The notes under the pieces: generated by a model
Told to the model about the DNA's origin: nothing
What the model saw: only the letters and a program-made list of their open reading frames with translations
Database searches by the model: none
Shown: positions 1 through 5,131 of the stretch, in pieces
Numbering within the stretch: the first letter of the stretch is position 1
Layout of the letters: every line of letters begins with the position of its first letter
Position numbers and translations under genes: made by a program
DNA from: Gammaproteobacteria bacterium
GTDB taxonomy: Bacteria; Pseudomonadota; Gammaproteobacteria; Burkholderiales; Burkholderiaceae_C
NCBI GenBank assembly: GCA_030054245.1
Contig: JASGCH010000103.1
Coordinates: 1-5,549 of the forward strand
Reading direction: 5' to 3'
Length of the DNA stretch: 5,549 nucleotides

Positions 1-672
1 AATGAGTATTTTTTTTATACCCATCTTTTAGAGCAAGCGGAGCGAGAAGGTGCACGCATTATCAATAGTGCCATCAGCCTACGCAACCACCCTGAAAAAT
101 TAGCTATTTTGGAATTTTCGCAATTTATCTGTCCAACACTAGTAGGTAGTCGGTCCATTGATTTTGAAAAGTTTCACAATACCCATCAAGACATCATTTT
201 AAAACCACTAGATGCCATGGGGGGGCGAGGTGTCTTTCGTGTCGCTGAAAACGGCTTAAATTTAGGTAGTATTGTCGAAACCCTTACCGATTACGGCAAA
301 CAAACTATCATGGCGCAAAAATATATTCCTGAAATTGTCCATGGGGATAAAAGAATTCTTATTATTGCCGGTAAAGTGATACCTTATGCTTTAGCGCGTA
401 TTCCGCAAGGAAAAGAAATAAGAGGAAACTTAGCGGCTGGAGGCAAGGGGGTAGCCCAAAAATTATCTGATAGAGATTGGGCGATTGCCAATGCGCTGGC
501 CCCTATTTTATGGAATCGAGGCTTGTTTGTAGTGGGTTTAGACATCATTGGCAACTACCTTACTGAAATCAATGTAACCAGTCCAACTTGTTTCCAAGAA
601 ATTCAACAACAAACGGGCTGGGAAGTAGCCTCATTTTTTGTGCAAGAATTGGAAAAACACTTCCAATCTTGA
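1..672 (+). CDS. gshB: Glutathione synthetase, 5'-truncated by window edge
   Basis: Catalyses the second step of glutathione synthesis in the cytosol: ATP-dependent ligation of glycine to gamma-glutamylcysteine. The frame is open from base 1 to TGA at 670-672 and gives 223 residues; the family is usually about 315-320, so roughly 95 N-terminal residues lie outside the window. A start at the TTG at 109 would be an artefact, because upstream codons (EQAEREGARIINS, SLRNHPEKL) already read as GshB. Visible ATP-grasp features are the glycine-rich loop KPLDAMGGRGVFRV (visible residues 68-81), the segment MAQKYIPEIVHGDKRILII, the substrate-loop region RGNLAAGGKGV, and EINVTSPT near residue 189, whose Glu and Asn are the metal ligands in the family. 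No damage is seen. A dispersed repeat begins 22 bp after the stop. Identity is firm from motif order; no search was run. Confidence 0.95.
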   Translation, partial: NEYFFYTHLLEQAEREGARIINSAISLRNHPEKLAILEFSQFICPTLVGSRSIDFEKFHNTHQDIILKPLDAMGGRGVFRVAENGLNLGSIVETLTDYGKQTIMAQKYIPEIVHGDKRILIIAGKVIPYALARIPQGKEIRGNLAAGGKGVAQKLSDRDWAIANALAPILWNRGLFVVGLDIIGNYLTEINVTSPTCFQEIQQQTGWEVASFFVQELEKHFQS

Positions 673-694
673 AGGACTACTTGTAAGAAGTTGC

Positions 695-724
695 CTAAGA
701 CTGTTGCACCATCGGCTGGTGCAA
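695..724 (+). repeat. Dispersed palindromic repeat, copy A
   Basis: Shares CTAAGACTGTTGCACC and CGGCTGGTGC with five other copies in the window. It contains a perfect 8-bp stem, TTGCACCA (704-711) with TGGTGCAA (717-724), and a 5-base loop TCGGC. Similarity to the other copies ends soon after the second arm, so this is a core-only copy. No T-run follows, so it is not a typical rho-independent terminator. It lies 22 bp after the gshB stop, where it could stabilise the 3' end of that mRNA; that role is inference. Confidence 0.8.
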
Positions 725-893
725 GAATTGTTGTCTAAACATTCCTTATACGAGGAGTTGCTGTTGGAATGCGACCCCTATACAAAATTTACATCCAGTT
801 TGTACTACAATGTGTCCCATGGTGAAACCGAGGTCAATGGTTCTTTGTTTGGTTTTGTTTTAAAAAAGTACCAGCCCCATGGTCCATGAAACC

Positions 894-921
894 TTGGCTT
901 GTACCCAGTTAGGATTATACT
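894..921 (+). promoter_or_regulatory. Candidate sigma-70 promoter for rpsB
   Basis: TTGGCT (894-899, 4 of 6 matches to the -35 consensus) and TATACT (916-921, 5 of 6 to -10) are separated by 16 bp. Transcription would start near 928 and give a leader of about 128 nt before rpsB. Assigned by eye only; rpsB-tsf operons normally have their own promoter and a long leader, which fits this placement. Confidence 0.4.
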
Positions 922-946
922 TTTTCATCCGTGCTTGGTGGCAAGG

Positions 947-1011
947 AAGGAGATAAGTATTTGACCTATCACCATTATTCGTGGGTTGAGATAAATAGGT
1001 GGCTTTTTTAA
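947..1011 (+). promoter_or_regulatory. Strong Shine-Dalgarno with possible 16-codon leader ORF before rpsB
   Basis: AAGGAG at 947-952 sits 8 nt upstream of TTG at 961. That TTG opens a frame reading MTYHHYSWVEINRWLF and ending at TAA 1009-1011, 44 bp before rpsB. It is the best ribosome-binding sequence in this leader, whereas rpsB itself has none. The peptide is rich in aromatic residues and His. Translation would run through the ACCTAT/ATAGGT helix described in the findings. A leader peptide role is inference; the SD may equally be chance or a relic. Confidence 0.25.
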
Positions 1012-1055
1012 GCTTGTTCTTCCTCAACTTCTAAATTTAACCTATTCACTTTTTT

Positions 1056-1817
1056 ATGACAACTAATCTTAGAGAACTTTTAGAAGCCGGCGTGCACTTT
1101 GGGCACCAATCTAGGTTTTGGCACCCTAAAATGGCACCTTATATTTACGGAGAGCGAAATGGCATCCACATTATTAATTTGGAAAAAACTCTCGAAAAAA
1201 TTAATACCACACTAGAGCATATCCGACAATTGATTTTGCTCAAAAAGAAAATTTTATTGGTTTCTACCAAAAGGCAATCATCTGCTTTTGTTGAAAAATA
1301 TGCCCAACAAGTGGACATTCCCTATGTCAATCACCGTTGGCTAGGTGGGATGTTAACCAATTTTAAAACTGTCAGGGCTTCGGTTCTTCGGTTGCAAGAA
1401 ATGAAGGATAAGTTACCCATCGTTGAGATGACTCTAACCAAAAAAGAAGTATTGCTGTATAAAAGGACTTTAGCTAAATTAGAACGGGATTTGGGTGGTA
1501 TTGTCAATTTGACAAGCATCCCAGATGTGTTATTCATTATTGATGTAGGTTATCACAAAATAGCTGTTTCTGAAGCAAAGAAATTGGGATTGGAAATTAT
1601 TGGTGTTGTGGATACCAACCACAATCCCAATGATATTGATCATATTATTCCAGGGAACGATGATTCTAGCTTAGCTATCGAATTGTATTTACGCTTAATC
1701 ACTCACAAAATAGCTGAAACTAAGGAGGAGATCATAAAAAACTTGGTGGTTTCTCTCAAAGATGACGGAGAAGTGGTTGAAAATGAAGAACCTATAACCC
1801 AAACACCCAATAAATAA
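1056..1817 (+). CDS. rpsB: 30S ribosomal protein S2
   Basis: Structural protein of the small ribosomal subunit, bound at the back of the head-body junction and needed for S1 attachment. It is 253 aa, normal for the family. The N-terminus MTTNLRELLEAGVHFGHQ fits the S2 start and first signature (residues 8-18). Other hallmarks are NGIHIINLEKT (35-45), NHRWLGGMLTNF (92-103), a helical-hairpin insert at about 105-145, and the second signature PDVLFIIDVGYHKIAVSEAKK (156 onward), followed by VDTNHNP and IPGNDDSS. The acidic C-terminal tail is variable in the family. The start is fixed by homology although no Shine-Dalgarno precedes it (the 5' side is a pyrimidine-rich stretch ending in TTTTT), so initiation probably depends on leader structure or S1. 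In many bacteria S2 represses its own operon through the leader. tsf follows after an unusually long 396-bp gap. Confidence 0.97.
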   Translation: MTTNLRELLEAGVHFGHQSRFWHPKMAPYIYGERNGIHIINLEKTLEKINTTLEHIRQLILLKKKILLVSTKRQSSAFVEKYAQQVDIPYVNHRWLGGMLTNFKTVRASVLRLQEMKDKLPIVEMTLTKKEVLLYKRTLAKLERDLGGIVNLTSIPDVLFIIDVGYHKIAVSEAKKLGLEIIGVVDTNHNPNDIDHIIPGNDDSSLAIELYLRLITHKIAETKEEIIKNLVVSLKDDGEVVENEEPITQTPNK

Positions 1818-1855
1818 AGCTTAGATCATCAGATACCTTTAACAGAATCAGACGA

Positions 1856-2035
1856 TTGCACCGCGAGTACTGTCCATTACCAGATTGGTTGGTGTCTGAG
1901 CTTGTTCATTCGCAGGTTAAGACTGTTGCACCAACGGCTGGTGCCGCTCGACGAGCGACCAAAGTACAAGGCTGGAGGGTACACGCAACCAGCTTCATTT
2001 CCGAAGATGATCATTCGCTGGTGAGTACTGCATAG
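1856..2035 (+). pseudogene. Degraded ORF carrying the repeat, homologous to the ORF at 5132-5362
   Basis: The frame is open from just after TAA 1811-1813 to TAG 2033-2035, but has no ATG and no Shine-Dalgarno; TTG at 1856 is the first plausible start (59 codons). It reads in protein-like fashion: LPDWLVSELVHSQV, then KTVAPTAGAARRATKVQGWR from repeat copy B, then VHATSFISEDDHSL. The ORF at 5132-5362 shows the same order (TEL..S, then AVAPTAGAARRATKVQGWR, then TASF). This suggests both derive from one ancestral coding sequence, here probably without a start. The opposite strand is also open across the repeat, so the coding strand is not certain. I do not recognise the family. Confidence 0.3.
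1917..1978 (+). repeat. Dispersed palindromic repeat, copy B (long form)
   Basis: This is a long-form copy, matching copy F (5171-5230) at 56 of 60 positions over 1919-1978. It has two hairpins back to back: GCACCA (1928-1933) with TGGTGC (1939-1944) around loop ACGGC, then the palindrome CGCTCGACGAGCG (1945-1957). The tail GACCAAAGTACAAGGCTGGAG is unstructured by eye. It is richer in G+C than the surrounding spacer and lies inverted relative to copy C. Confidence 0.85.
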
Positions 2036-2050
2036 CGCAGTAATTTGGTA

Positions 2051-2089
2051 GTGCAGTCGCGGCACCAGCCGATGGCGCCATAGTCTTAG
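2051..2089 (-). repeat. Dispersed palindromic repeat, copy C (inverted)
   Basis: Read on the minus strand it is CTAAGACTATGGCGCCA, then TCGGC, then TGGTGCC, then GCGACTGCAC. The stem is 7 bp, GGCGCCA with TGGTGCC, with one G-T wobble where other copies have A-T, so pairing is kept in RNA transcribed from the minus strand. Its 3' extension (GACTGCACT..CAAATTA) differs from copies B and F but matches copy E, defining a second tail type. Confidence 0.75.
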
Positions 2090-2213
2090 CTTATGTACCG
2101 ATCTCGAGCCACTTTTTGACTGCTAGTTGCCATGTGATCGTGTAGCGCAAGGGAGAGAGGGGATGCGGTCGTTTGAATTTATCTATGGATTTTAATAAAT
2201 TTGTATACTCTAT

Positions 2214-3101
2214 ATGACTAAAATAACTGCAAGTATGGTAGCTGAGTTGCGATCTCGCACCGATGCTCCCATGATGGATTGTAAAAAAGCATTAACTGAA
2301 TCCATGGGAGATATGGAGAAAGCGGAAGAAATTCTAAGAGTTCGCCTTGGGAATAAAGCCCAAAAAGCGGCCAGTAGAATTACTTCTGAAGGGATGGTTG
2401 CCATAGCTATTTTGGGGCAAAGTGGCGGAATGATAGAAGTAAATTGCGAAACCGATTTTGTTTCTAAAAATGATTCTTTTGTCAATTTTGCCAATGCTTT
2501 GGCAAAAATCGTGGCTGTACAAAAACCCATTGGAATACCTCAACTAGCTGAGGAAAATCTGGAATTAGATGGCTTGAAAGGTACCGTCGAAGATATACGG
2601 ACAGGGTTAATTGGGAAAATGGGCGAAAATATTTCTTTACGCAGGATGGTTTGCTTTTCAACAAGTAATCAATTGACCTACTATTTACACGGAGGGCGTA
2701 TGGGTGTCGTCGTTGAATATATAGGTAGCGAATCAGCCGCTAGAGATGTGGCTATGCACATTGCCGCCATGAAGCCTATGGCTTTATCCAAGGAGGAAAT
2801 TGCTCCAGACATTATTGAAAAAGAACGCAGTGTTGCCTTAGCAAAAGCCAAGGATTCAGGCAAGCCTGAGAATATTTTGGTAAAGATGGTCGATGGCTCA
2901 GTAAACAAGTTTCTAAGTGAAGTAACTTTGCTTAGTCAAGCTTTTGTAAAAAATGATAAACTATCCGTGAATGAGTATCTTACACAAAATAAAACCAAAG
3001 TCATTTCGTTTAAGTTGTTTATTGTAGGTGAGGGATTAGAAAAAAGGGTAGAAAATTTTGCAGAAGAAGTTGCCCAACAAGTTCGACAAGTCAAGCAATA
3101 G
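2214..3101 (+). CDS. tsf: Translation elongation factor Ts
   Basis: Cytosolic guanine-nucleotide exchange factor that releases GDP from EF-Tu so it can reload with GTP. It is 295 aa, within the normal range. The order is the N-terminal UBA-like (TS-N) domain ITASMVAELRSRTDAPMMDC (4-23, signature 1), the linker GNKAQKAASRITSEG (46-60), then the core with EVNCETDFVSKND (75-87). TDFV at 80-83 contacts EF-Tu in the E. coli complex. Dimerisation and C-terminal segments follow, ending EEVAQQVRQVKQ. TDAPMM and GNKA.KAASR are the wording I associate with betaproteobacteria. The ATG is fixed by homology, but no Shine-Dalgarno stands at normal distance. tsf is normally co-transcribed with rpsB, and here the transcript would have to cross the repeat-filled spacer. 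Confidence 0.97.
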   Translation: MTKITASMVAELRSRTDAPMMDCKKALTESMGDMEKAEEILRVRLGNKAQKAASRITSEGMVAIAILGQSGGMIEVNCETDFVSKNDSFVNFANALAKIVAVQKPIGIPQLAEENLELDGLKGTVEDIRTGLIGKMGENISLRRMVCFSTSNQLTYYLHGGRMGVVVEYIGSESAARDVAMHIAAMKPMALSKEEIAPDIIEKERSVALAKAKDSGKPENILVKMVDGSVNKFLSEVTLLSQAFVKNDKLSVNEYLTQNKTKVISFKLFIVGEGLEKRVENFAEEVAQQVRQVKQ

Positions 3102-3116
3102 CGATTCGCTCTTTTT
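3100..3116 (+). terminator. Weak hairpin plus T-run after tsf
   Basis: AGCG (3100-3103) can pair with CGCT (3107-3110) around a 3-base loop, followed by CTTTTT (3111-3116), right at the tsf stop. The 4-bp stem is short for an efficient intrinsic terminator, so partial read-through into dedA is likely. Confidence 0.25.
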
Positions 3117-3144
3117 CTACTTAGTAATCCCCAGGAGTTAACCC

Positions 3145-3762
3145 ATGAATTTTTTGGATTACTTGTTGCCGATATTTACCGAACACGGATTGCTGGCAGT
3201 ATTCTCCATATTGCTACTCTGTGGTTTTGGTTTACCCATTCCCGAAGATATTACCTTAGTAACCGGTGGAGTCATTGCTGGATTAGGTTATGAGAATATT
3301 GGGAATATGATGTATATCGGCTATGCAGGTGTCATGGTTGGAGACGGCATCGTCTTTTTTTCAGGTAGGTTTTTTGGCGACAGGATATTACAACTCAACT
3401 TTGTCAAAAAATACTTGACTCCTAAACGATTTCAACAAGCTCAAATGGCGTTGAGCAAATATGGGAGATGGGTCATGTTTATAGCACGATTCTTGCCAGG
3501 ATTGAGAACCCCGATCTATTTTTCTGCCGGTATGAGTCGTTCAGTCAGTCCTTGGACTTGGTTTTTTATGGACGGATTGGCAGCCTTACTCTCAGTACCT
3601 GTGTGGATTTATTTAGGCTACTATGGGGCACAAAATATAGACCTATTGCTTACTTGGGTGCGTAGAGTCGAATATATTCTATACGCCACCATCTTAGTGG
3701 GTGCTTTGGTAGTTGGTTGGCTCTGGTATAGAAAGCTTAAGAAAAAAACAATCAAGGATTAA
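3145..3762 (+). CDS. DedA-family (SNARE-associated/VTT domain) inner-membrane protein
   Basis: Polytopic inner-membrane protein. Members of this family are linked to undecaprenyl-phosphate recycling across the membrane, membrane-potential homeostasis and antibiotic or pH tolerance; which applies here cannot be read from sequence. It is 205 aa, typical size. Hydrophobic blocks lie at about 12-30, 36-48, 55-73, 138-160 and 177-194, with a basic tail (RKLKKKTIKD). Family motifs are GFGLPIPEDITLVTGG (27-42) with its acidic pair E34-D35, GDGIVFFSGRFFG (66-78), and FIARFLPGLRTP (112-123) with arginines R115 and R121. In characterised DedA proteins such acidic and arginine residues are essential. 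AGGAG at 3133-3137 is 7 nt before the ATG, the best ribosome-binding site of any complete gene here. It starts 43 bp after tsf and may be read from the rpsB-tsf promoter. Its stop is 55 bp from the convergent aroC. Confidence 0.9.
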   Translation: MNFLDYLLPIFTEHGLLAVFSILLLCGFGLPIPEDITLVTGGVIAGLGYENIGNMMYIGYAGVMVGDGIVFFSGRFFGDRILQLNFVKKYLTPKRFQQAQMALSKYGRWVMFIARFLPGLRTPIYFSAGMSRSVSPWTWFFMDGLAALLSVPVWIYLGYYGAQNIDLLLTWVRRVEYILYATILVGALVVGWLWYRKLKKKTIKD

Positions 3763-3817
3763 TCTTCCAGAAAAACTCTTTACCAACGATCTTAACTTAA
3801 TCATAAGGCACCGATTT

Positions 3818-4876
3818 TCAGTGCTCATTTTTTGCCCTATGGATGAGTACATGATCTATCAAAACCAAAGCCATTAAAGCTTCTAAAATAGGTGCCGCTC
3901 GAATACCTACGCAAGGATCATGCCTACCTAGAGTACTTATAACGCTAGCTTCACCAGCGGTATTGATAGTAGGTCTAGGTAACCGTATGGAGCTGGTTGG
4001 CTTAATCGCCACTTTAACCACGATATCTTGACCTGAGCTAATACCTCCAAGGATTCCTCCGGCATGGTTGCTAAGAAACCCTTCGGTCGTAATAATATCG
4101 CCATTTTGACTACCCAATTGCTCAACGCTATCAAAACCACTACCAATTTCAACCCCCTTAACAGCGTTCAATCCCATCATAACTTTAGCAATGTCGGCAT
4201 CTAGTTTATCATAAATGGGTTCCCCCAACCCGACAGGGACATTGCGCGCGATAACTTGTAACAATGCTCCGCAAGAGTCACCTGATTTACGCAAGTGGTC
4301 TAAATATGTAGCTAGGTATTCAGTATCTTGACAGGGAGCAAAGAAAGGATTTTGGTTTACAAAAAGCAAATCTTCAAAGGCAATAGTCTGAGTACCTATT
4401 TGTAACATATAGGCTTGAATGTCTATAGCCAAGTGGTTTTTTAACCACCAACGCGCGACTGCACCTGCGGCAACTGTTGGGGCAGTCAATCTTGCCGATG
4501 AACGACCACCCCCTCGTGGATCTCGGATACCGTATTTTTTCCAATAAGTATAATCCGCATGACCTGGACGAAATAAGTGCTCTATGTCAGTATAATCTTT
4601 GCTTTTTGCATCGGTATTAGGAATCAATAAAGCTATAGGTGTACCGGTGCTTAGTCCTTGGTAAACTCCCGACAATATCTGCACTTGATCACTTTCCTGT
4701 CTTTGCGTCACATGCCGGCTAGTGCCAGGTTTTCGTCGATCTAATTCTTTTTGAATAACTTCTTCATCCAACGGCAAGCGTGCTGGACACCCATCAATGA
4801 CGCAACCAACGACTTTACCATGAGATTCTCCAAAATTGGTTACGCAAAAAATTTTTCCAAGAGTATTTCCACTCAT
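3818..4876 (-). CDS. aroC: Chorismate synthase
   Basis: Last enzyme of the shikimate pathway: anti-1,4-elimination of phosphate from EPSP to chorismate, using reduced FMN, giving the precursor of aromatic amino acids, folate and ubiquinone. It is 352 aa from the ATG at 4876 (MSGNTLGKIFCVTNFGESHG), the usual N-terminus. The frame stays open to another ATG at 4936, but those 20 codons have no counterpart in the family and begin inside a repeat, so I reject that start. Signature 1 is GESHGKVVGCVIDGCP (16-31, His19), then FRPGHADYTY (His106), signature 2 GGGRSSARLTAPTVAAGA (122-139, FMN-contacting arginines), and signature 3 RHDPCVGIRAAPILEAL (318-334, Asp320). The catalytic residues known in the family are all present. 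The Shine-Dalgarno is weak. It converges with dedA, and I see no strong bidirectional terminator between them. Confidence 0.96.
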   Translation of the reverse strand: MSGNTLGKIFCVTNFGESHGKVVGCVIDGCPARLPLDEEVIQKELDRRKPGTSRHVTQRQESDQVQILSGVYQGLSTGTPIALLIPNTDAKSKDYTDIEHLFRPGHADYTYWKKYGIRDPRGGGRSSARLTAPTVAAGAVARWWLKNHLAIDIQAYMLQIGTQTIAFEDLLFVNQNPFFAPCQDTEYLATYLDHLRKSGDSCGALLQVIARNVPVGLGEPIYDKLDADIAKVMMGLNAVKGVEIGSGFDSVEQLGSQNGDIITTEGFLSNHAGGILGGISSGQDIVVKVAIKPTSSIRLPRPTINTAGEASVISTLGRHDPCVGIRAAPILEALMALVLIDHVLIHRAKNEH

Positions 4877-4917
4877 ATTTTTATCATCAAAAAAAATTCC
4901 TACTGAATCACAAGGAT

Positions 4918-4964
4918 AAAAAGACTGTTGCACCATTGGCTGGTGCCGCTCGGCGAGTTGTCAA
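4918..4964 (+). repeat. Dispersed palindromic repeat, copy D
   Basis: AAAGACTGTTGCACCA, loop TTGGC, then TGGTGCCGCTCGGCGAG. The stem GCACCA (4930-4935) with TGGTGC (4941-4946) is intact, and the second palindrome is retained as CTCG-G-CGAG. Similarity to copies B and F stops after this second hairpin. The copy lies 42-88 bp upstream of the aroC start, on the opposite strand, so it would form part of the aroC 5' region. Confidence 0.8.
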
Positions 4965-5045
4965 TGAGCACGGTTTTTAGAATAGGGTGTGTGTAACCAT
5001 ATTTTGAGTATAATTCGGCTAAAAAAAACCATACCTCTAGGGTTT

Positions 5046-5054
5046 TGCTATAAT
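5046..5054 (+). promoter_or_regulatory. Extended -10 promoter reading toward repeats E and F
   Basis: TGCTATAAT (5046-5054) is a perfect TGn plus TATAAT extended -10 element, which needs little or no -35; the 6 bases at the usual -35 distance (AAACCA) do not match. Transcription would begin near 5061 and cover repeats E and F, the ORF at 5132-5362 and possibly the secreted-protein gene at 5448. Confidence 0.45.
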
Positions 5055-5082
5055 GTCAGTTTTGGTTACCGGCTACATCTAA

Positions 5083-5125
5083 AAGACTATTGCTTCATCG
5101 GCTTGGTTGCCGACTGCACTGTCAA
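5083..5125 (+). repeat. Dispersed palindromic repeat, copy E (divergent)
   Basis: AAGACTATTGCTTCATCGGC, then TTGGTTGCCGACTGCAC. Extra T insertions and substitutions break the usual stem, so this copy is decayed. Its tail GACTGCACTGTCAAATTA matches that of copy C at 16 of 18 positions, which supports its membership. Confidence 0.6.
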
Positions 5126-5131
5126 ATTAAA

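Larger units (their letters stand above)
673..1055. other. gshB-rpsB spacer (383 bp)
   Basis: This gap holds a palindromic repeat copy (695-724), a candidate promoter (894-921), a strong Shine-Dalgarno followed by a 16-codon ORF (947-1011), and leader sequence able to form competing helices before rpsB. Between about 730 and 889 one plus-strand frame stays open and reads with a protein-like composition (for example HGETEVNGSLFGFVLKKYQ). It has no start signal of its own, and I recognise no family, so it may be a gene remnant or chance. No clear intrinsic terminator for gshB is visible; the repeat hairpin is not followed by a T-run. Confidence 0.6.
1917..2089. mobile_element. Possible MITE-like unit bounded by inverted repeat copies B and C
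   Basis: The left end (1917-1947) and the reverse complement of the right end (2059-2089) match at about 26 of 31 positions, so 173 bp are enclosed by imperfect terminal inverted repeats starting TAAGACT. TA lies at both outer edges, which would suit a TA-duplicating IS630/mariner-type element. However, other copies in the window are single and unpaired, no further target-site duplication is seen, and there is no transposase here. Two independent insertions in opposite orientation explain the data equally well. Confidence 0.25.
1818..2213. other. rpsB-tsf spacer (396 bp)
   Basis: Longer than the usual gap inside this operon. It contains a degraded plus-strand reading frame (to 2035), repeat copy B (+), repeat copy C (-) and, just before tsf, a purine-rich GGGAGAGAGG (2151-2160) followed by a 10-codon ORF at 2163-2195. 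I see no tRNA and no terminator with a T-run. An isolated TATACT at 2204-2209 has no suitable -35 and lies too close to the tsf start to be a convincing promoter. Confidence 0.6.

Noticed and set aside
638..889. 83-aa plus-strand ORF starting at a TTG inside gshB
   Set aside because: It starts in another frame inside gshB, crosses the repeat and has no ribosome-binding site; kept only as a possible remnant in the spacer note.
1877..2065. 62-aa minus-strand ORF over the inverted repeats
   Set aside because: It runs through both palindromic copies without start signals; the plus-strand frame aligns better with the second locus. The strand ambiguity is noted in the findings.
2210..2908. Minus-strand ORFs opposite tsf, and other-frame ORFs within rpsB, dedA and aroC
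   Set aside because: Shadows of strongly supported genes, with no domain or start signals of their own.
3806..3833. GCAC/GTGC hairpin followed by six T residues as a dedA terminator
   Set aside because: Only a 4-bp stem with a 9-base loop, overlapping the aroC 3' end; too weak to annotate.
4936..4964. TTGACA on the minus strand (4959-4964) as an aroC -35 box
   Set aside because: The bases 17 bp downstream (AGCCAA, inside repeat D) do not resemble a -10 box.
5021..5046. AAAACC/GGTTTT stem with T-run as a minus-strand terminator
   Set aside because: Only two G-C pairs in the stem, a 10-base loop, and no leftward gene ending there.
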